Assembly (NCBI GenBank): GCA_948517135.1 | Contig: CAORJJ010000008.1 | Span: 1-39,181, forward strand | Source: an uncultured Clostridia bacterium | Lineage (GTDB): Bacteria > Bacillota > Clostridia > TANB77 > CAG-508 | Direction: 5' to 3' | Length of the DNA stretch: 39,181 nt | Shown here: positions 12,701-18,556 of the stretch, in pieces | Position numbering within the stretch: the stretch's first letter is position 1 | How the letters are laid out: the number at the start of each line of letters is the position of its first letter | Made by a program: the position numbers and the translations under genes | Notes under the pieces: generated by a model | What the model saw: only the letters and a program-made list of their open reading frames with translations | What the model was told of the DNA's origin: nothing | The model's database searches: none

Positions 12701-12868
12701 AAAGATGGTAGAATATCTATAACAGATCTTGCAAAATTAAAATTGCATATAATTGAAAAAGATGTTTTGCAAGATTGTAGATATCTAGCAGCAGATATAA
12801 ATGGAGATGATAGAGTGTCAATAACAGACTTGGCGAAATTAAAGAAATTAATTATCGGAATAGAATAA
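779..12868 (+). CDS. Giant 4029-residue NPCBM / transglutaminase-like / discoidin / ~35 Ig-like module / cohesin / dockerin protein
   Basis: ATG 779 follows a purine-rich GGATGGAT site and opens with a signal or anchor segment (hydrophobic ~8-26). Domains in order: NPCBM at ~106-252 (GIWAHATS, RLYANDNG); a helical region; a transglutaminase-like core with Cys523 in CVGFGDTSANAYS and His549 in HQPGHIAY, followed by WQLYN; a domain with EYSIDGGKTW; a discoidin/F5-8C-like carbohydrate-binding domain at ~930-1081; about 35 Ig-like modules of ~70 residues (consensus ATITYSTTNPTNQDVTATI, YTFTENGEFEFEF, AGNTGTA, VTWIDK) at ~1084-3756; a cohesin at ~3758-3892; and a C-terminal dockerin at ~3970-4028 with two intact loops (GDINKDGRISITDLAKLKL, ADINGDDRVSITDLAKLKK). 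Likely an exported, extended stalk carrying glycan-binding and catalytic domains at its far end and assembly modules at its C-terminus. The enzyme activity is inferred from the Cys-His pattern only; substrate unknown. It lies between two paralogues and has its own promoter and terminator. Codon use is AT-rich like its neighbours. Confidence 0.9.
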   Translation: MKSFQKKIAIVSVIVCLLAIGTYIFASSNSVHITKQNAKPMLLQSGGGNGVLFTEEIKDETQNLPTQSIRSEFSETLETIQEYNDAVKVSALPTTYSAETRATGKLIYLSDIPHMSKSTTKYGTILNDITSSNTKITVKIGGTATSFDKGIWAHATSDVYYDLRNFQEYDYFSAYLGLNTTSNGGNGVTFVISTSNDGQNWTEKYRAEALPNQNAVECRIPIEGNRYLRLYANDNGANGKDHSVYADAKLLTADYSDGTGVPTVFDLEAQIRNMDENDPNLEHMVLQREFVSRVGRTTLLDFVNQGDSSRETLGWLMGDSDTLGLYFYGSTPIGGYKNSLNVLTKLYQTYKNDLNDDTVKNGVRNGDLFKKMIMAISHTHSTLVRSFLPNVEEDGVTNSNRNDPNSSHVSDPVRRYAVYKKMYLADKLSSVFPKLEVEEMKVVVRALISDNEIEWFRDYIASRGPYTHAWLSYNAKFRYFEDKYYSEENKTMWNNKFHFLEYGIPYQKYLVPQWIVYAAGTQCVGFGDTSANAYSSTGIPAFPVHQPGHIAYGVAHYNSNGDASWQLYNSGATWGNSSYGTSTFYNATKNSPTKQAVYSYRGLLGWGQQYSTGCENLSYLAIAQEAVNDYSNYLIAEKYVMLANAYKGDEAKQEEFYRKAINAQNINVDAWYGLVQLYKNSNVYTEEDCLKLIKEFQVIYKVRPLAFYDLFGMIIGKITTPTLNAEAVSLKTATLQWAEVNANSIHRSVAQVLLGKPQSELATFSFDGQYAGQIRLGSMFNENNRSTWEYSIDGGKTWTETDQLYVQLTETELVGVNERDHIRVHIIGTEIRSTIQIDKTLILTSDIELYENDAEDTFFVYGNRKLDWKYTDDSGGASAWKSYDEVKPNLSGNRKLTVRPSATGTNLPANVHVFTFTDNKYEANETYIKVKNLSVVDSTPSGKNTPAKNAIDGNFGLWETQQYTHDFTRWLSASKTDENKFITLEFKEPVYLSRLDYIPSDEQNHSGLGSKPFLGRIMQGEVLGSMDGENWTKLGDINNWANNASTKTLRFAETQKVKYIKIIATQTNDGYIGARGFNFYEDTTKEAPPTATVMYSTTQKTNKEVVATLENFNSDTVVVENGITSYTFTENGSYTFNLRDTENGRTNEVVASVTWIDREKPSADIQYIELPNTKGHVQAKVVNISKNVFILDEQDRPIRYIENSGNYIYEFNFDPDTKQIINMVQKDSNNNIKMVRGYKLLDPSKPVSNILEDSTKDIISMGFPESMSAMGYPVDKEYIIAYFAAYSGANITKEIIYDENLKNATVNYTAEELAEFRTRYTTGIQEDILKYVFTKNGEKTYKLRDRIGNTSEIKMSVDWINRGPYIAEISYDKESLTNGDVTATLTFKEEGVRITNLDEGVIETSNGGKYVFTENGDFRFKLLDAENVESYLDAKVTIIDRQVPQGIITYNTTRPTNQYVTATIDFDKTNVTITNNDGKNSYTFTENGSFTFEFVDEAGNVGATTATVDCIDRTTPIAQISYSTTNPTNQDVVANIVDSNKDITITNNNGESIYTFTENGEFTFEFVDEAGNTGTVTAKVDWIDKEEIIPTISYRINSPTGKAETAIITFNKPNVIITNNNGKNTHRFEDNGEFTFEFRDEAGNTGTATATVNWIDKEIPTAELHYDRTIGTKEPVTVTLINPSKDIIITNNGGKNTYTFTKNGKFIFEYEDNAGNPGETMAEVTWIDKDAPIATIEYSTTEDTTEPVVATLHLEDPNMGLLPTTQTYTFTKNGEYIFNFEDSLGNKGTKTAKVNWIYSGNLTADIKYEKTDDGVLATLVNESGKITITNNGGNRTYLLTDENSTFTFEYIDSFGNVGRTEAKLENMNGPATINYSIKTSLTSVNGKPTMIAKMRADLVLPLGYQMKKSTAPKYYLFAEKGTYTFEYINKDTGEEYKATATADWFPEVSAEYSTTELTQNSVDLVIHFNKDGEELQLENNLNIATSKYPETIGYYIEKKEGALNTYTIKHNITITLMFKYQGQRLLSLPVSVTNIDEVEPVGTIKYSNTEPTYRNVTATIEFNKPNVKILNNEGKDTFRFEENGSFTFEYEDEVGRRRTSTANVDWIIEDSDDVVPTILYSEKEPTNKDVIATITFDQDEVRIVDEQGNDIPNGNIYTFTENGTHVFNYIDKKGKAGTATAEVLNIDKEVPIANITYSTTDKTNKPVTASISFNEENVIVEGGDTHTFEDSGSYTFNFMDQAGNRGSAVAEVDWIRKTLPNATITYDETELTCRDVTATISFDLENVDIIDEEGNVIPNGNKYVFTENGTHTFRFRGPYGNEGSAVARVNYIDKVVPVPTITYDVENQTSGNVTATITFDKRNVVVEGGNKHVFTTNGEHTFNFMDEAGNKGWATAKVTWIDSDLPIATITYNPERPAGTSKVNTDVVATISFDQENIKIVNNGGSNQYTFEQNGEYEFAFENANGERGTALAQVSWIDKEIPKATITYSTTNPTNQDVTASITFDKPNVRITNNNGNNTYTFTENNEFEFEFIGPSGNTGKAKATVTWIDKVAPIATITYNPENSTNGDVVATITFNEEDVTITNNDGNNTYTFTENSEFMFEYRDKAGNTGSELAKVTWIDKEDLNATISYNINELTNQDVIASISFNKENVTVEGGNTHTFTENGEYTFEYIDSSGNRGSKLARVDWIDKKIPVGTITYSTTNPTNQNVTASISFDKEDVTITNNGGNNTYIFTENSEFTFEFIDKVGNIGTAKAYVDWIDRKLPVATITYDINTLTNRDVIATITFDKNNVEVEGGNTHTFTENGEYEFAFIGPAGNIGTAIAKVTWIDKKAPVATITYSTTNSTNEDVTATVTFDKEDVIVDGGNVHTFTENGEFTFRYIDSAGNTGTAIAKVTWIDKTLPKATITYSTTNPTNQDVMASISFDKEDVTITNNDGNNTYTFTENGQFEFEFVGPAGNRGTAIAKVNNIDKDVPVPTISYDITNPTNQDVTATITFNKEGVTVKGGNIHVFEDSGEYTFEFEDRAGNSGTAIARVDWIKKTLPNATFTYSTTNPTNQDVIATITFDIENVIVLGGNTHRFTENGTYLFEFVGPYGNKGTAMAEVYWIDRDEPNATITYSTTNPTNQDVTVTVNFDKENVTITNNGGKNTYTFTENGEFEFEFVGPAGNTGIVIATVDWIDKTLPKATITYDKSEPTNQEVTASIAFDKENVTITNNNGKNAYTFTENGQFEFEFVGPAGNAGTAIANVTWIDKEAPVAEIRYSTESATNQEVIATITFNEEDVTVEGGNTHTFTENGEYIFKYSDKAGNQGAKLAKVTWIDKTLPVATISYDINELTNQDVTATVTFDKENVTITNNGGKNTYTFTENGEFEFEFVGPAGNTGIVIATVDWIDKTLPKATITYDKSEPTNQEVTASIAFDKENVTITNNNGKNAYTFTENGQFEFEFVGPAGNAGTAIANVTWIDKEAPVAEIRYSTESATNQEVIATITFNEEDVTVEGGNTHTFTENGEYIFKYSDKAGNQGAKLAKVTWIDKTLPVATISYDINELTNQDVTATVTFDKENVTITNNDGKNTYTFTENGQFEFEFIGPSGNAGVAVASVNWIDKVAPIAEIEYSIDKLTNQDVVATVVNPSEEITFIESDGTHTFTENGEYVFEFIDSAGNRGTVKAEVLWIDKIVPVATITYSTENETMDPVTATITFDKENVKIINNEENNTYLFTENGEFTFEFIDLAGNTGTAIANVNWIQNDLPQEPSFELKLTPSKNTLNVGEEFEIDIAIDNLKNIEYGLVSICGQFEYDESILEILEIKGQNSWNMDENSFNDNNFKFVTEKGEYVSQKENIITMKLKVKDTVEGPLDIKFKVISVIASNSENDIDSDNVEINLHINDGIIEDGTITSDNYNIEEDIISRISPQTTVATFKGNVTANKEITIIDEEGNTLNDDGILATGMKLKLDENIEYTLVITGDINKDGRISITDLAKLKLHIIEKDVLQDCRYLAADINGDDRVSITDLAKLKKLIIGIE
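4039..12047 (+). repeat. Array of ~35 Ig-like modules (~70 codons each)
   Basis: Each module begins near (I/V)ATITY, has a TN(Q/K)DV strand, an inner hairpin built around TITNNxGxNTYTF or TVEGGNTHTF, then ENGEFxFEF, a (D/G)xAGN turn, and ends in (V)xWIDKxxP. Counting these endings by eye gives 35 modules; the 2nd and the 10th-11th are longer or degenerate, while the last ~20 are very similar. The gradient from diverged N-terminal to near-identical C-terminal modules suggests expansion at the C-terminal side. The 1748-residue paralogue carries six modules of the same type. Confidence 0.85.
10189..11499 (+). repeat. Near-perfect tandem duplication, period 639 bp (three modules)
   Basis: Bases 10189-10860 recur at 10828-11499 with a 639-bp period (213 codons, three Ig-like modules). 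The only difference I find over 672 aligned bases is A10537 versus G11176, which leaves the Thr codon unchanged. Mismatches at 10188/10827 and 10861/11500 mark the ends. The in-frame period and lack of divergence indicate a very recent duplication, or ongoing homogenisation. Confidence 0.9.
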
Positions 12869-12897
12869 ATAGATATAACTAATATGTATTTTTGATG

Positions 12898-12933
12898 GTG
12901 CTGAAAAGTAGTATATACTTTTCAGCACTTTTT
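12898..12933 (+). terminator. Intrinsic terminator after the giant gene
   Basis: A 13-bp perfect stem, GTGCTGAAAAGTA with TACTTTTCAGCAC, closes a 5-base loop and is followed by TTTTT. It starts 29 bases after the stop codon. Confidence 0.9.
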
Positions 12934-12965
12934 ATATACTCTATTAACAATTATTGTAATATTTG

Positions 12966-12994
12966 TTGAATTTTTCTTGAAAATGTTATATAAT
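12966..12994 (+). promoter_or_regulatory. Sigma-A type promoter of the 1748-residue protein gene
   Basis: TTGAAT (12966-12971), a 17-bp spacer and TATAAT (12989-12994). Transcription should start near 13001, which lies after an in-frame ATG at 12977 and so rules that ATG out as the translation start. Confidence 0.75.
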
Positions 12995-13051
12995 ATAGAA
13001 TTGAAGGAATATATAAAGAATATAAAATTTATATTAATAAGGAGGAATAAA

Positions 13052-16000
13052 ATGAAAAAATCATTAAAAGTAAAAAATATTTTTTGTATTTTTTTCATAA
13101 TATCTTTAGTGTGTATAGCAGTTTACTTTGGAAAAAACAAAACTAGCTATAAAAATGCACAAGGATATGATTTACATACTTATAATAGTAGTAATAATGC
13201 AAATCAAAAAAATCTTTCATTTAATAATGTTACTAATGAAAATCAAGTAGTGTATTTATCTGATATTCCTTATAGCAAAGGTCAAACAGCATGGGGAAAT
13301 ATTACATTAGATAAAACAACAGATAATGGGCAACTTGCGATGTTATTAAATGGTTCAACTACCATAATAAAAAAAGGAATTTGGGCACATGCTACTTCCA
13401 CTTTAGAATATGATATTAGTAGTTATAAAGACTATGCATATTTTACAACCTATTATGGTATAAATACAACATCAGGAAATAAAGGAAATGGTGTAAAATT
13501 TTATATTTATACTTCAGAAGATGGAAAAAATTGGACTTTACGTACAGAAGAAAATCCTACTGCAATAAAAAGTTCAAATAATGCAGTATATGTTAAAATT
13601 GATATTAGAGATGCTAATTATATTAGATTATATGCTAATGATAATGGTTCTAATGCAAGTGATCATGCTGTATGGGGAGACGCTAAACTTGTAAAAGAAG
13701 ATTATGACGAAAATGTTATGACAACAGTAGAAGAATATGATGAAATCATAAAAGCCGAATATGATGGTGGAGTAATTAAAGACGATTTAAAACTTACTCT
13801 TTTACAAAGAAATTTTATTAAAAATGTTGGTCAATATCAACTTAGAAACTTTTTACAAGAAGACCCAAAAAATAAAGAAACTTTAGAATGGTTTATAAAT
13901 AATGAAGAAGCATTACGCTTATGGACAATTGGTGGAAAACCAAGTGGAACATATTTAAAATCATTACAGGTGTTAAGCAAATTATATGATACTTATAAAG
14001 AAGACTTAAATAATGAAGAATTAACACCAAATGGAACAAAATATAAAGATTTATATTTAAAGATGATGTTATCATTATCTTTATCACATGCGGGAAATGT
14101 TGGATTATGGATTGGCGGAAATCAATTTTCTGATGCAGTAACTCGTTATGATATTTATAAACAAATGCATTTAAATGGAGATTTATATTCTAATGCAATG
14201 TTTGAAAGTTATACAATAGATGAAATGCGTGGTGTTATGTTTGTTAACATCGATGATGAAGAAATAATGTGGTTACATGATTATTCTGAAAAGAAATTTT
14301 CAAATTTAGTAGATCGATTCAATCCATTTAAATATATTACTTATAGAACAGGTTATGGATATTATAGACCACAATATTATAGTCAAGAAAATTATGAAAA
14401 ATGGGATCAAAAATATAATTTATCAGACTACAACATCACATATCAAAGTGGAAAACCAAAATTATGGATAGTATTTGAAGAAGGTTCTGTTTGTGGTGGA
14501 CTTTCAAAAACAGCAGCTAATCTTTACGGTGTTTGGGGAGTTCCTGCTTATGTAGTAGGTCAACCAGCACATGCTGCTTATATTTATTTAAAAAATATTG
14601 GTGGCGGAAATTATGCATGGCAATTATCTTATAATGTTGCATCAACAGCATGGGCTGCTACTGATGGTAGACCATTAAATGGATGGGGAAGTAAATATAA
14701 TAGTGGTGTTATCAAAACAGGTTCTTATAGATTGCTTGCTCAAGATGCACAAAACGAATACGATAAATATGAACAAGCACAATTAATTTTATTATTAGAA
14801 GATGTTTATAAAAATGATAAAGAAAAGCAAAAACAAATTTATCTTGATGCTTTAGAAGAAGAAAGAATTAACTTTGATGCATGGTTTGGATTAGTAAATT
14901 CATATATTAATGATAGTACTAAAACAGAATCAGATTTAATAGATTTAGCATCTGAAATTACAGATGTTTATGGTTATCATCCATTACCAATGTATGATTT
15001 ATTAAAGAAAATTGGAATGAAAGTTTCATCTCCAGAGTATCGTAGTAAATTGATGATGCTACAAGATAGAACATTACGTCAAGCTACAAAAGCAACATCA
15101 GCAGATACGATATATCATGCAGAAGTACCAGTAATTGCAAATGCAATTTTAGGTGTAGTCGATTCTAGAATTGCTACTTTCTCTTTTTCAGGTGCAGATG
15201 CTGGGAAAATAGTATTATCTAAACAATTTCAAAGTGCGCAAGTAACTTGGAGTTATAGTTTAGATGGTGGTAATAATTGGAAAGAAGTTTATGAACATTC
15301 TATACAACTTACTAATGAAGAAATTGCATCAATAAATGCTAATGACGATATTAAAATTCGTATATCAGGATTACCATTAACTGATGAAAACATTTTCACT
15401 ATTAATATTAACAAGGGAGTATTCCCAAGCAATACTGTTTCAATAGACGATTTAGAAAACTGTATTAATGGTACAACTGATCAAATGGAATGGACATTAG
15501 ATCCTAATTCTGGAGAGTGGACATCATTTGCTGATGGAAATCCAAACTTAAGAGGAGATGTAGTTGTATATCTTAGATTAACTGCATCAGGAACAAATAC
15601 AACAAGTGATCCAGTACATTACACATTTACTATGAATGCATCTTCCTTAACTAATAGATTTATTTCAAGAAGTAATATAGAAGCTGTATCAGCATCTTCT
15701 ACAAATAAAGGAAATGTATCAAATATTTTAGATGGAGATATGAGTACATCATGGCGTAGTAAACCAGGAGCTATGTTTTCAGGAACATATCCAGTTTCAA
15801 GCGTTGTTTTAAAAATTATTGATAGACCTAGATATGTATCAGAATTAGATTACACACCAGAGCAAAATGCAAAAACAAATGCTGGTAATTATATTTCTGG
15901 TAGAGCAAAAAAAATAAATGTTTATGTAAGTTTAGATGGTAAAACTTGGGAACTAGCTGCAACTAAAAATAATTTAGCTAATGATAATGCAAGCAAGAAG

Positions 16001-18298
16001 ATTACTTTCCCAGAACCAAAAGAAGCTCAATATATAAAAATTGAATGTACAGAAGTTAATGGTATGCAACCTTTTGAAAATTTCTTCTCAATATCTGTTA
16101 TAAATTTATACGAAAATCCATCAGCTAGTGAAATACCTACTGCTGAGATTAGTTATAATATTACTAATAAAACTAATAAAGATGTTATAGCAGAGTTAGT
16201 AGATGAAAATAGACCAATTACTGTTACAAATAATGATGGAAGCAAAACTCATACATTTACAGAAAATGGACAATTTATTTTTGAATTTGTTGATGATGAA
16301 GGAAATAAAGGTAGTGCAACAGCCAATGTAGATTGGATAGATAAAATAGCACCTGAAGCAGAAGTTACTTTTAGTACAACTGAATTAACAAATGAGGAAG
16401 TAGTAGCAACAATTACATTTAGTAAAGAAAATATAACAGTACTTTCAAAAGATGTGCAAATTGCTGAAAATCCAGTAGATAAAAGTAAAACTATTACTTT
16501 TGAAACTAATGCATCTTATGAATTAGAATTTGTAGATAGTTTAGGAAATGTAGGAACCAAAACAATTGCGGTAGACTGGATAGATAAAGAAGCACCAACA
16601 GCAGAACTTACTTATAGTACAGTTAATCTTACAGATCAACCAGTTACTGTAACAATGGAGCCAAGTGAAGAAGTAACAGTTACAAATAATGATGGAGAAA
16701 TGACACACACATTTACAGAAAATGGAACATTTACATTTGAATTTGTAGATAGAGCAGGAAATGAAGGAACTGCAACTGCTAGTGTAAATTGGATAGCTAA
16801 AGTACCAGAATATACATTAACATATTCTACAACTGAACCAACAAATCAAGATGTTACTGTAACATTAGAGTTAGAAGAAGGTTATAGAATAGTAAGTAAT
16901 AATGGTTCAAATACTTATACATTTACAGAAAATGGAGAAAGCAGTTTTGAATATGTAGATGAAAGTGGTAATAGAGGAATAATTCCTATTAGAGTTGACT
17001 GGATTGATAAAGTAGCACCAGTAGGAACAATAGTATATAGCACAGAAAATGAAACAACAGAACCAGTAACAGCAACAATAACATTTGATAAAGAAAATGT
17101 AAGAATAACAAATAATGATGGAAAAAACAAATATACATTTACAGAAAATGGAGAATTTACATTTGAATTTGAAGATGCAGTTGGAAATAAAGGAACTGCA
17201 ACAGTAGAAGTTACATGGATTTCTAAAGAAGAAAAACCAGATATTCCAGTAGAACCAACAACTCCAAGTTTTGATGTAAGCTTAGAATCTTCAAAAGAAA
17301 CTTTAAACATAGGAGATGAATTTGAAGTAAATGTAAACTTGAATAACATGAAAAACTTTAAAAAAGGTTTAATAGCTTTATCTGGAAAATTCGAATATGA
17401 TAAACAAAAACTAGAAATGATAAATATTTTAGGTGAAAACGCTTGGAATTTAGATCAAAATTCATTTAATGATGATAACTTTAAATTTGTAACAGAAAGT
17501 GATAATTATAAATTAGAAGAAGGAATAGTATTTAAGGTAATTTTAAAAGTTAAAGAAACAATAGAAGTTCCAAATGAAGTTATATTTAAGTTGGTAGATA
17601 TTGAAGGAAGTAATGGAGATGTAGATATATTTACAGATGATTCAGAATTATCAATAAATATTATAGAAAAAGAAAAAGCTCCAGTACCAACAATTACATA
17701 TAGTACAACAGAGTTGACAAATCAAGATGTAGTAGCAACAATAGCATTTGATAAAGAAAATGTAACAGTAGAAGGCGGAAATACACATACATTTACAGAA
17801 AATGGAGAATATACATTCACATATAGAGATCAAGCAGGAAATGAAGGAACAGCAAAAGCAACAGTTACATGGATAGATAAAGAACAACCAGAAGAACCAA
17901 CAATTACATCTAATATATATACTATTAAAGATTCTTATATATCAAGAATAGAAGAAGAAACAACAGTAGCTGAATTTAAACAAAAAGTAGAAGCAAATAT
18001 GGAAATAACTATTGTAGATAATAAAGGAAATAAAGTAGAAGATGATGCTATTATATGTACAGGAATGATAGTAAAAATTGGTGAAAAACTAGAATATACA
18101 GCAGTTGTTATAGGTGATATAAATGGAGATGGAAAAATTTCAATAACAGATATTGCAAAAATAAAATTACATCTTATTGAAAAAGAAGAATTAACAGGAG
18201 CTAGTTATATATCAGCAGATATAAATGCAAATGAAAATGTTACTATAACAGATTTAGCACAAATTAAGTTAATATTTCTTGAATTACCAATACAATAA
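13052..18298 (+). CDS. 1748-residue NPCBM / transglutaminase-like / discoidin / Ig-like / cohesin / dockerin protein
   Basis: I place the start at ATG 13052, six bases after GGAGG (13041-13045) and opening MKKSLKVKNIF plus a hydrophobic segment; the in-frame ATG at 12977 precedes the predicted transcription start. Domains: NPCBM ~64-216 (GIWAHATS, LYANDNGSN); a helical region; a transglutaminase-like core with Cys481 in VCGGLSKTAANLYG, His507 in GQPAHAAY and WQLSYN; a domain with WSYSLDGGNNW; a discoidin-like domain ~870-1023 (NILDGDMSTSWRS); five Ig-like modules ~1027-1398; a cohesin ~1404-1540; a sixth Ig-like module; a small module (YISRIEEETTVAEFKQ); and a C-terminal dockerin ~1687-1747 (GDINGDGKISITDIAKIKL, then a weakened second repeat with NANENVTITDLAQIKL). 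It is a compact paralogue of the 4029-residue protein, and its last ~190 codons are closely similar at DNA level to the truncated gene at 1-562. Probable role: exported, surface-assembled, glycan-binding protein with a possible Cys-dependent enzyme core. Confidence 0.9.
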   Translation: MKKSLKVKNIFCIFFIISLVCIAVYFGKNKTSYKNAQGYDLHTYNSSNNANQKNLSFNNVTNENQVVYLSDIPYSKGQTAWGNITLDKTTDNGQLAMLLNGSTTIIKKGIWAHATSTLEYDISSYKDYAYFTTYYGINTTSGNKGNGVKFYIYTSEDGKNWTLRTEENPTAIKSSNNAVYVKIDIRDANYIRLYANDNGSNASDHAVWGDAKLVKEDYDENVMTTVEEYDEIIKAEYDGGVIKDDLKLTLLQRNFIKNVGQYQLRNFLQEDPKNKETLEWFINNEEALRLWTIGGKPSGTYLKSLQVLSKLYDTYKEDLNNEELTPNGTKYKDLYLKMMLSLSLSHAGNVGLWIGGNQFSDAVTRYDIYKQMHLNGDLYSNAMFESYTIDEMRGVMFVNIDDEEIMWLHDYSEKKFSNLVDRFNPFKYITYRTGYGYYRPQYYSQENYEKWDQKYNLSDYNITYQSGKPKLWIVFEEGSVCGGLSKTAANLYGVWGVPAYVVGQPAHAAYIYLKNIGGGNYAWQLSYNVASTAWAATDGRPLNGWGSKYNSGVIKTGSYRLLAQDAQNEYDKYEQAQLILLLEDVYKNDKEKQKQIYLDALEEERINFDAWFGLVNSYINDSTKTESDLIDLASEITDVYGYHPLPMYDLLKKIGMKVSSPEYRSKLMMLQDRTLRQATKATSADTIYHAEVPVIANAILGVVDSRIATFSFSGADAGKIVLSKQFQSAQVTWSYSLDGGNNWKEVYEHSIQLTNEEIASINANDDIKIRISGLPLTDENIFTININKGVFPSNTVSIDDLENCINGTTDQMEWTLDPNSGEWTSFADGNPNLRGDVVVYLRLTASGTNTTSDPVHYTFTMNASSLTNRFISRSNIEAVSASSTNKGNVSNILDGDMSTSWRSKPGAMFSGTYPVSSVVLKIIDRPRYVSELDYTPEQNAKTNAGNYISGRAKKINVYVSLDGKTWELAATKNNLANDNASKKITFPEPKEAQYIKIECTEVNGMQPFENFFSISVINLYENPSASEIPTAEISYNITNKTNKDVIAELVDENRPITVTNNDGSKTHTFTENGQFIFEFVDDEGNKGSATANVDWIDKIAPEAEVTFSTTELTNEEVVATITFSKENITVLSKDVQIAENPVDKSKTITFETNASYELEFVDSLGNVGTKTIAVDWIDKEAPTAELTYSTVNLTDQPVTVTMEPSEEVTVTNNDGEMTHTFTENGTFTFEFVDRAGNEGTATASVNWIAKVPEYTLTYSTTEPTNQDVTVTLELEEGYRIVSNNGSNTYTFTENGESSFEYVDESGNRGIIPIRVDWIDKVAPVGTIVYSTENETTEPVTATITFDKENVRITNNDGKNKYTFTENGEFTFEFEDAVGNKGTATVEVTWISKEEKPDIPVEPTTPSFDVSLESSKETLNIGDEFEVNVNLNNMKNFKKGLIALSGKFEYDKQKLEMINILGENAWNLDQNSFNDDNFKFVTESDNYKLEEGIVFKVILKVKETIEVPNEVIFKLVDIEGSNGDVDIFTDDSELSINIIEKEKAPVPTITYSTTELTNQDVVATIAFDKENVTVEGGNTHTFTENGEYTFTYRDQAGNEGTAKATVTWIDKEQPEEPTITSNIYTIKDSYISRIEEETTVAEFKQKVEANMEITIVDNKGNKVEDDAIICTGMIVKIGEKLEYTAVVIGDINGDGKISITDIAKIKLHLIEKEELTGASYISADINANENVTITDLAQIKLIFLELPIQ

Positions 18299-18313
18299 TA
18301 ATATGACTTGATA

Positions 18314-18360
18314 AAACCCAAATTGTTAGATAAAAGTCTAACAATTTGGGTTTATTTTTA
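18314..18360 (+). terminator. Strong intrinsic terminator closing the giant-protein array
   Basis: AAACCCAAATTGTTAGA pairs perfectly with TCTAACAATTTGGGTTT (17 bp, six-base loop) and is followed by a T-rich tail. It starts 15 bases after the stop. Confidence 0.95.
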
Positions 18361-18381
18361 TTAAAAAATGACGGCAATGAA

Positions 18382-18430
18382 AGTGAGGAGTAATTCTTAA
18401 AGAAGGATGACTACTTCCCTTTTATTTTTA
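18382..18430 (+). other. Second, imperfect hairpin element downstream of the array
   Basis: AGTGAGGAGTA can pair imperfectly (two mismatches, two G-U) with TACTTCCCTTT around an inner TTCTT/AAGAA hairpin, followed by TTTATTTTTA. It is richer in G than its surroundings. It may be a degraded backup terminator or the end of a repeat element; I do not recognise it. Confidence 0.35.
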
Positions 18431-18432
18431 CA

Positions 18433-18462
18433 CAAAAAAGAGATATGTGACCAGCATATCTC
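18433..18462 (-). terminator. Intrinsic terminator of the fic gene
   Basis: Read on the minus strand, GAGATATG and CATATCTC form an 8-bp stem around a 7-base loop, followed by TTTTTTGTG. It lies about 95 bases beyond the stop codon of the Fic gene. Confidence 0.75.
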
Positions 18463-18556
18463 AGTACAAGTTCTATGACATCTTACGAACTTATAAGTTA
18501 AATATATTATAACAGAATAATTTATTTTTAGGAAACTTTTATAAACATTTTATATA

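Noticed and set aside
12977..13051. 25-codon N-terminal extension of the 1748-residue protein
   Set aside because: A TTGAAT/TATAAT promoter predicts transcription starting after the ATG at 12977, and GGAGG sits directly before ATG 13052.
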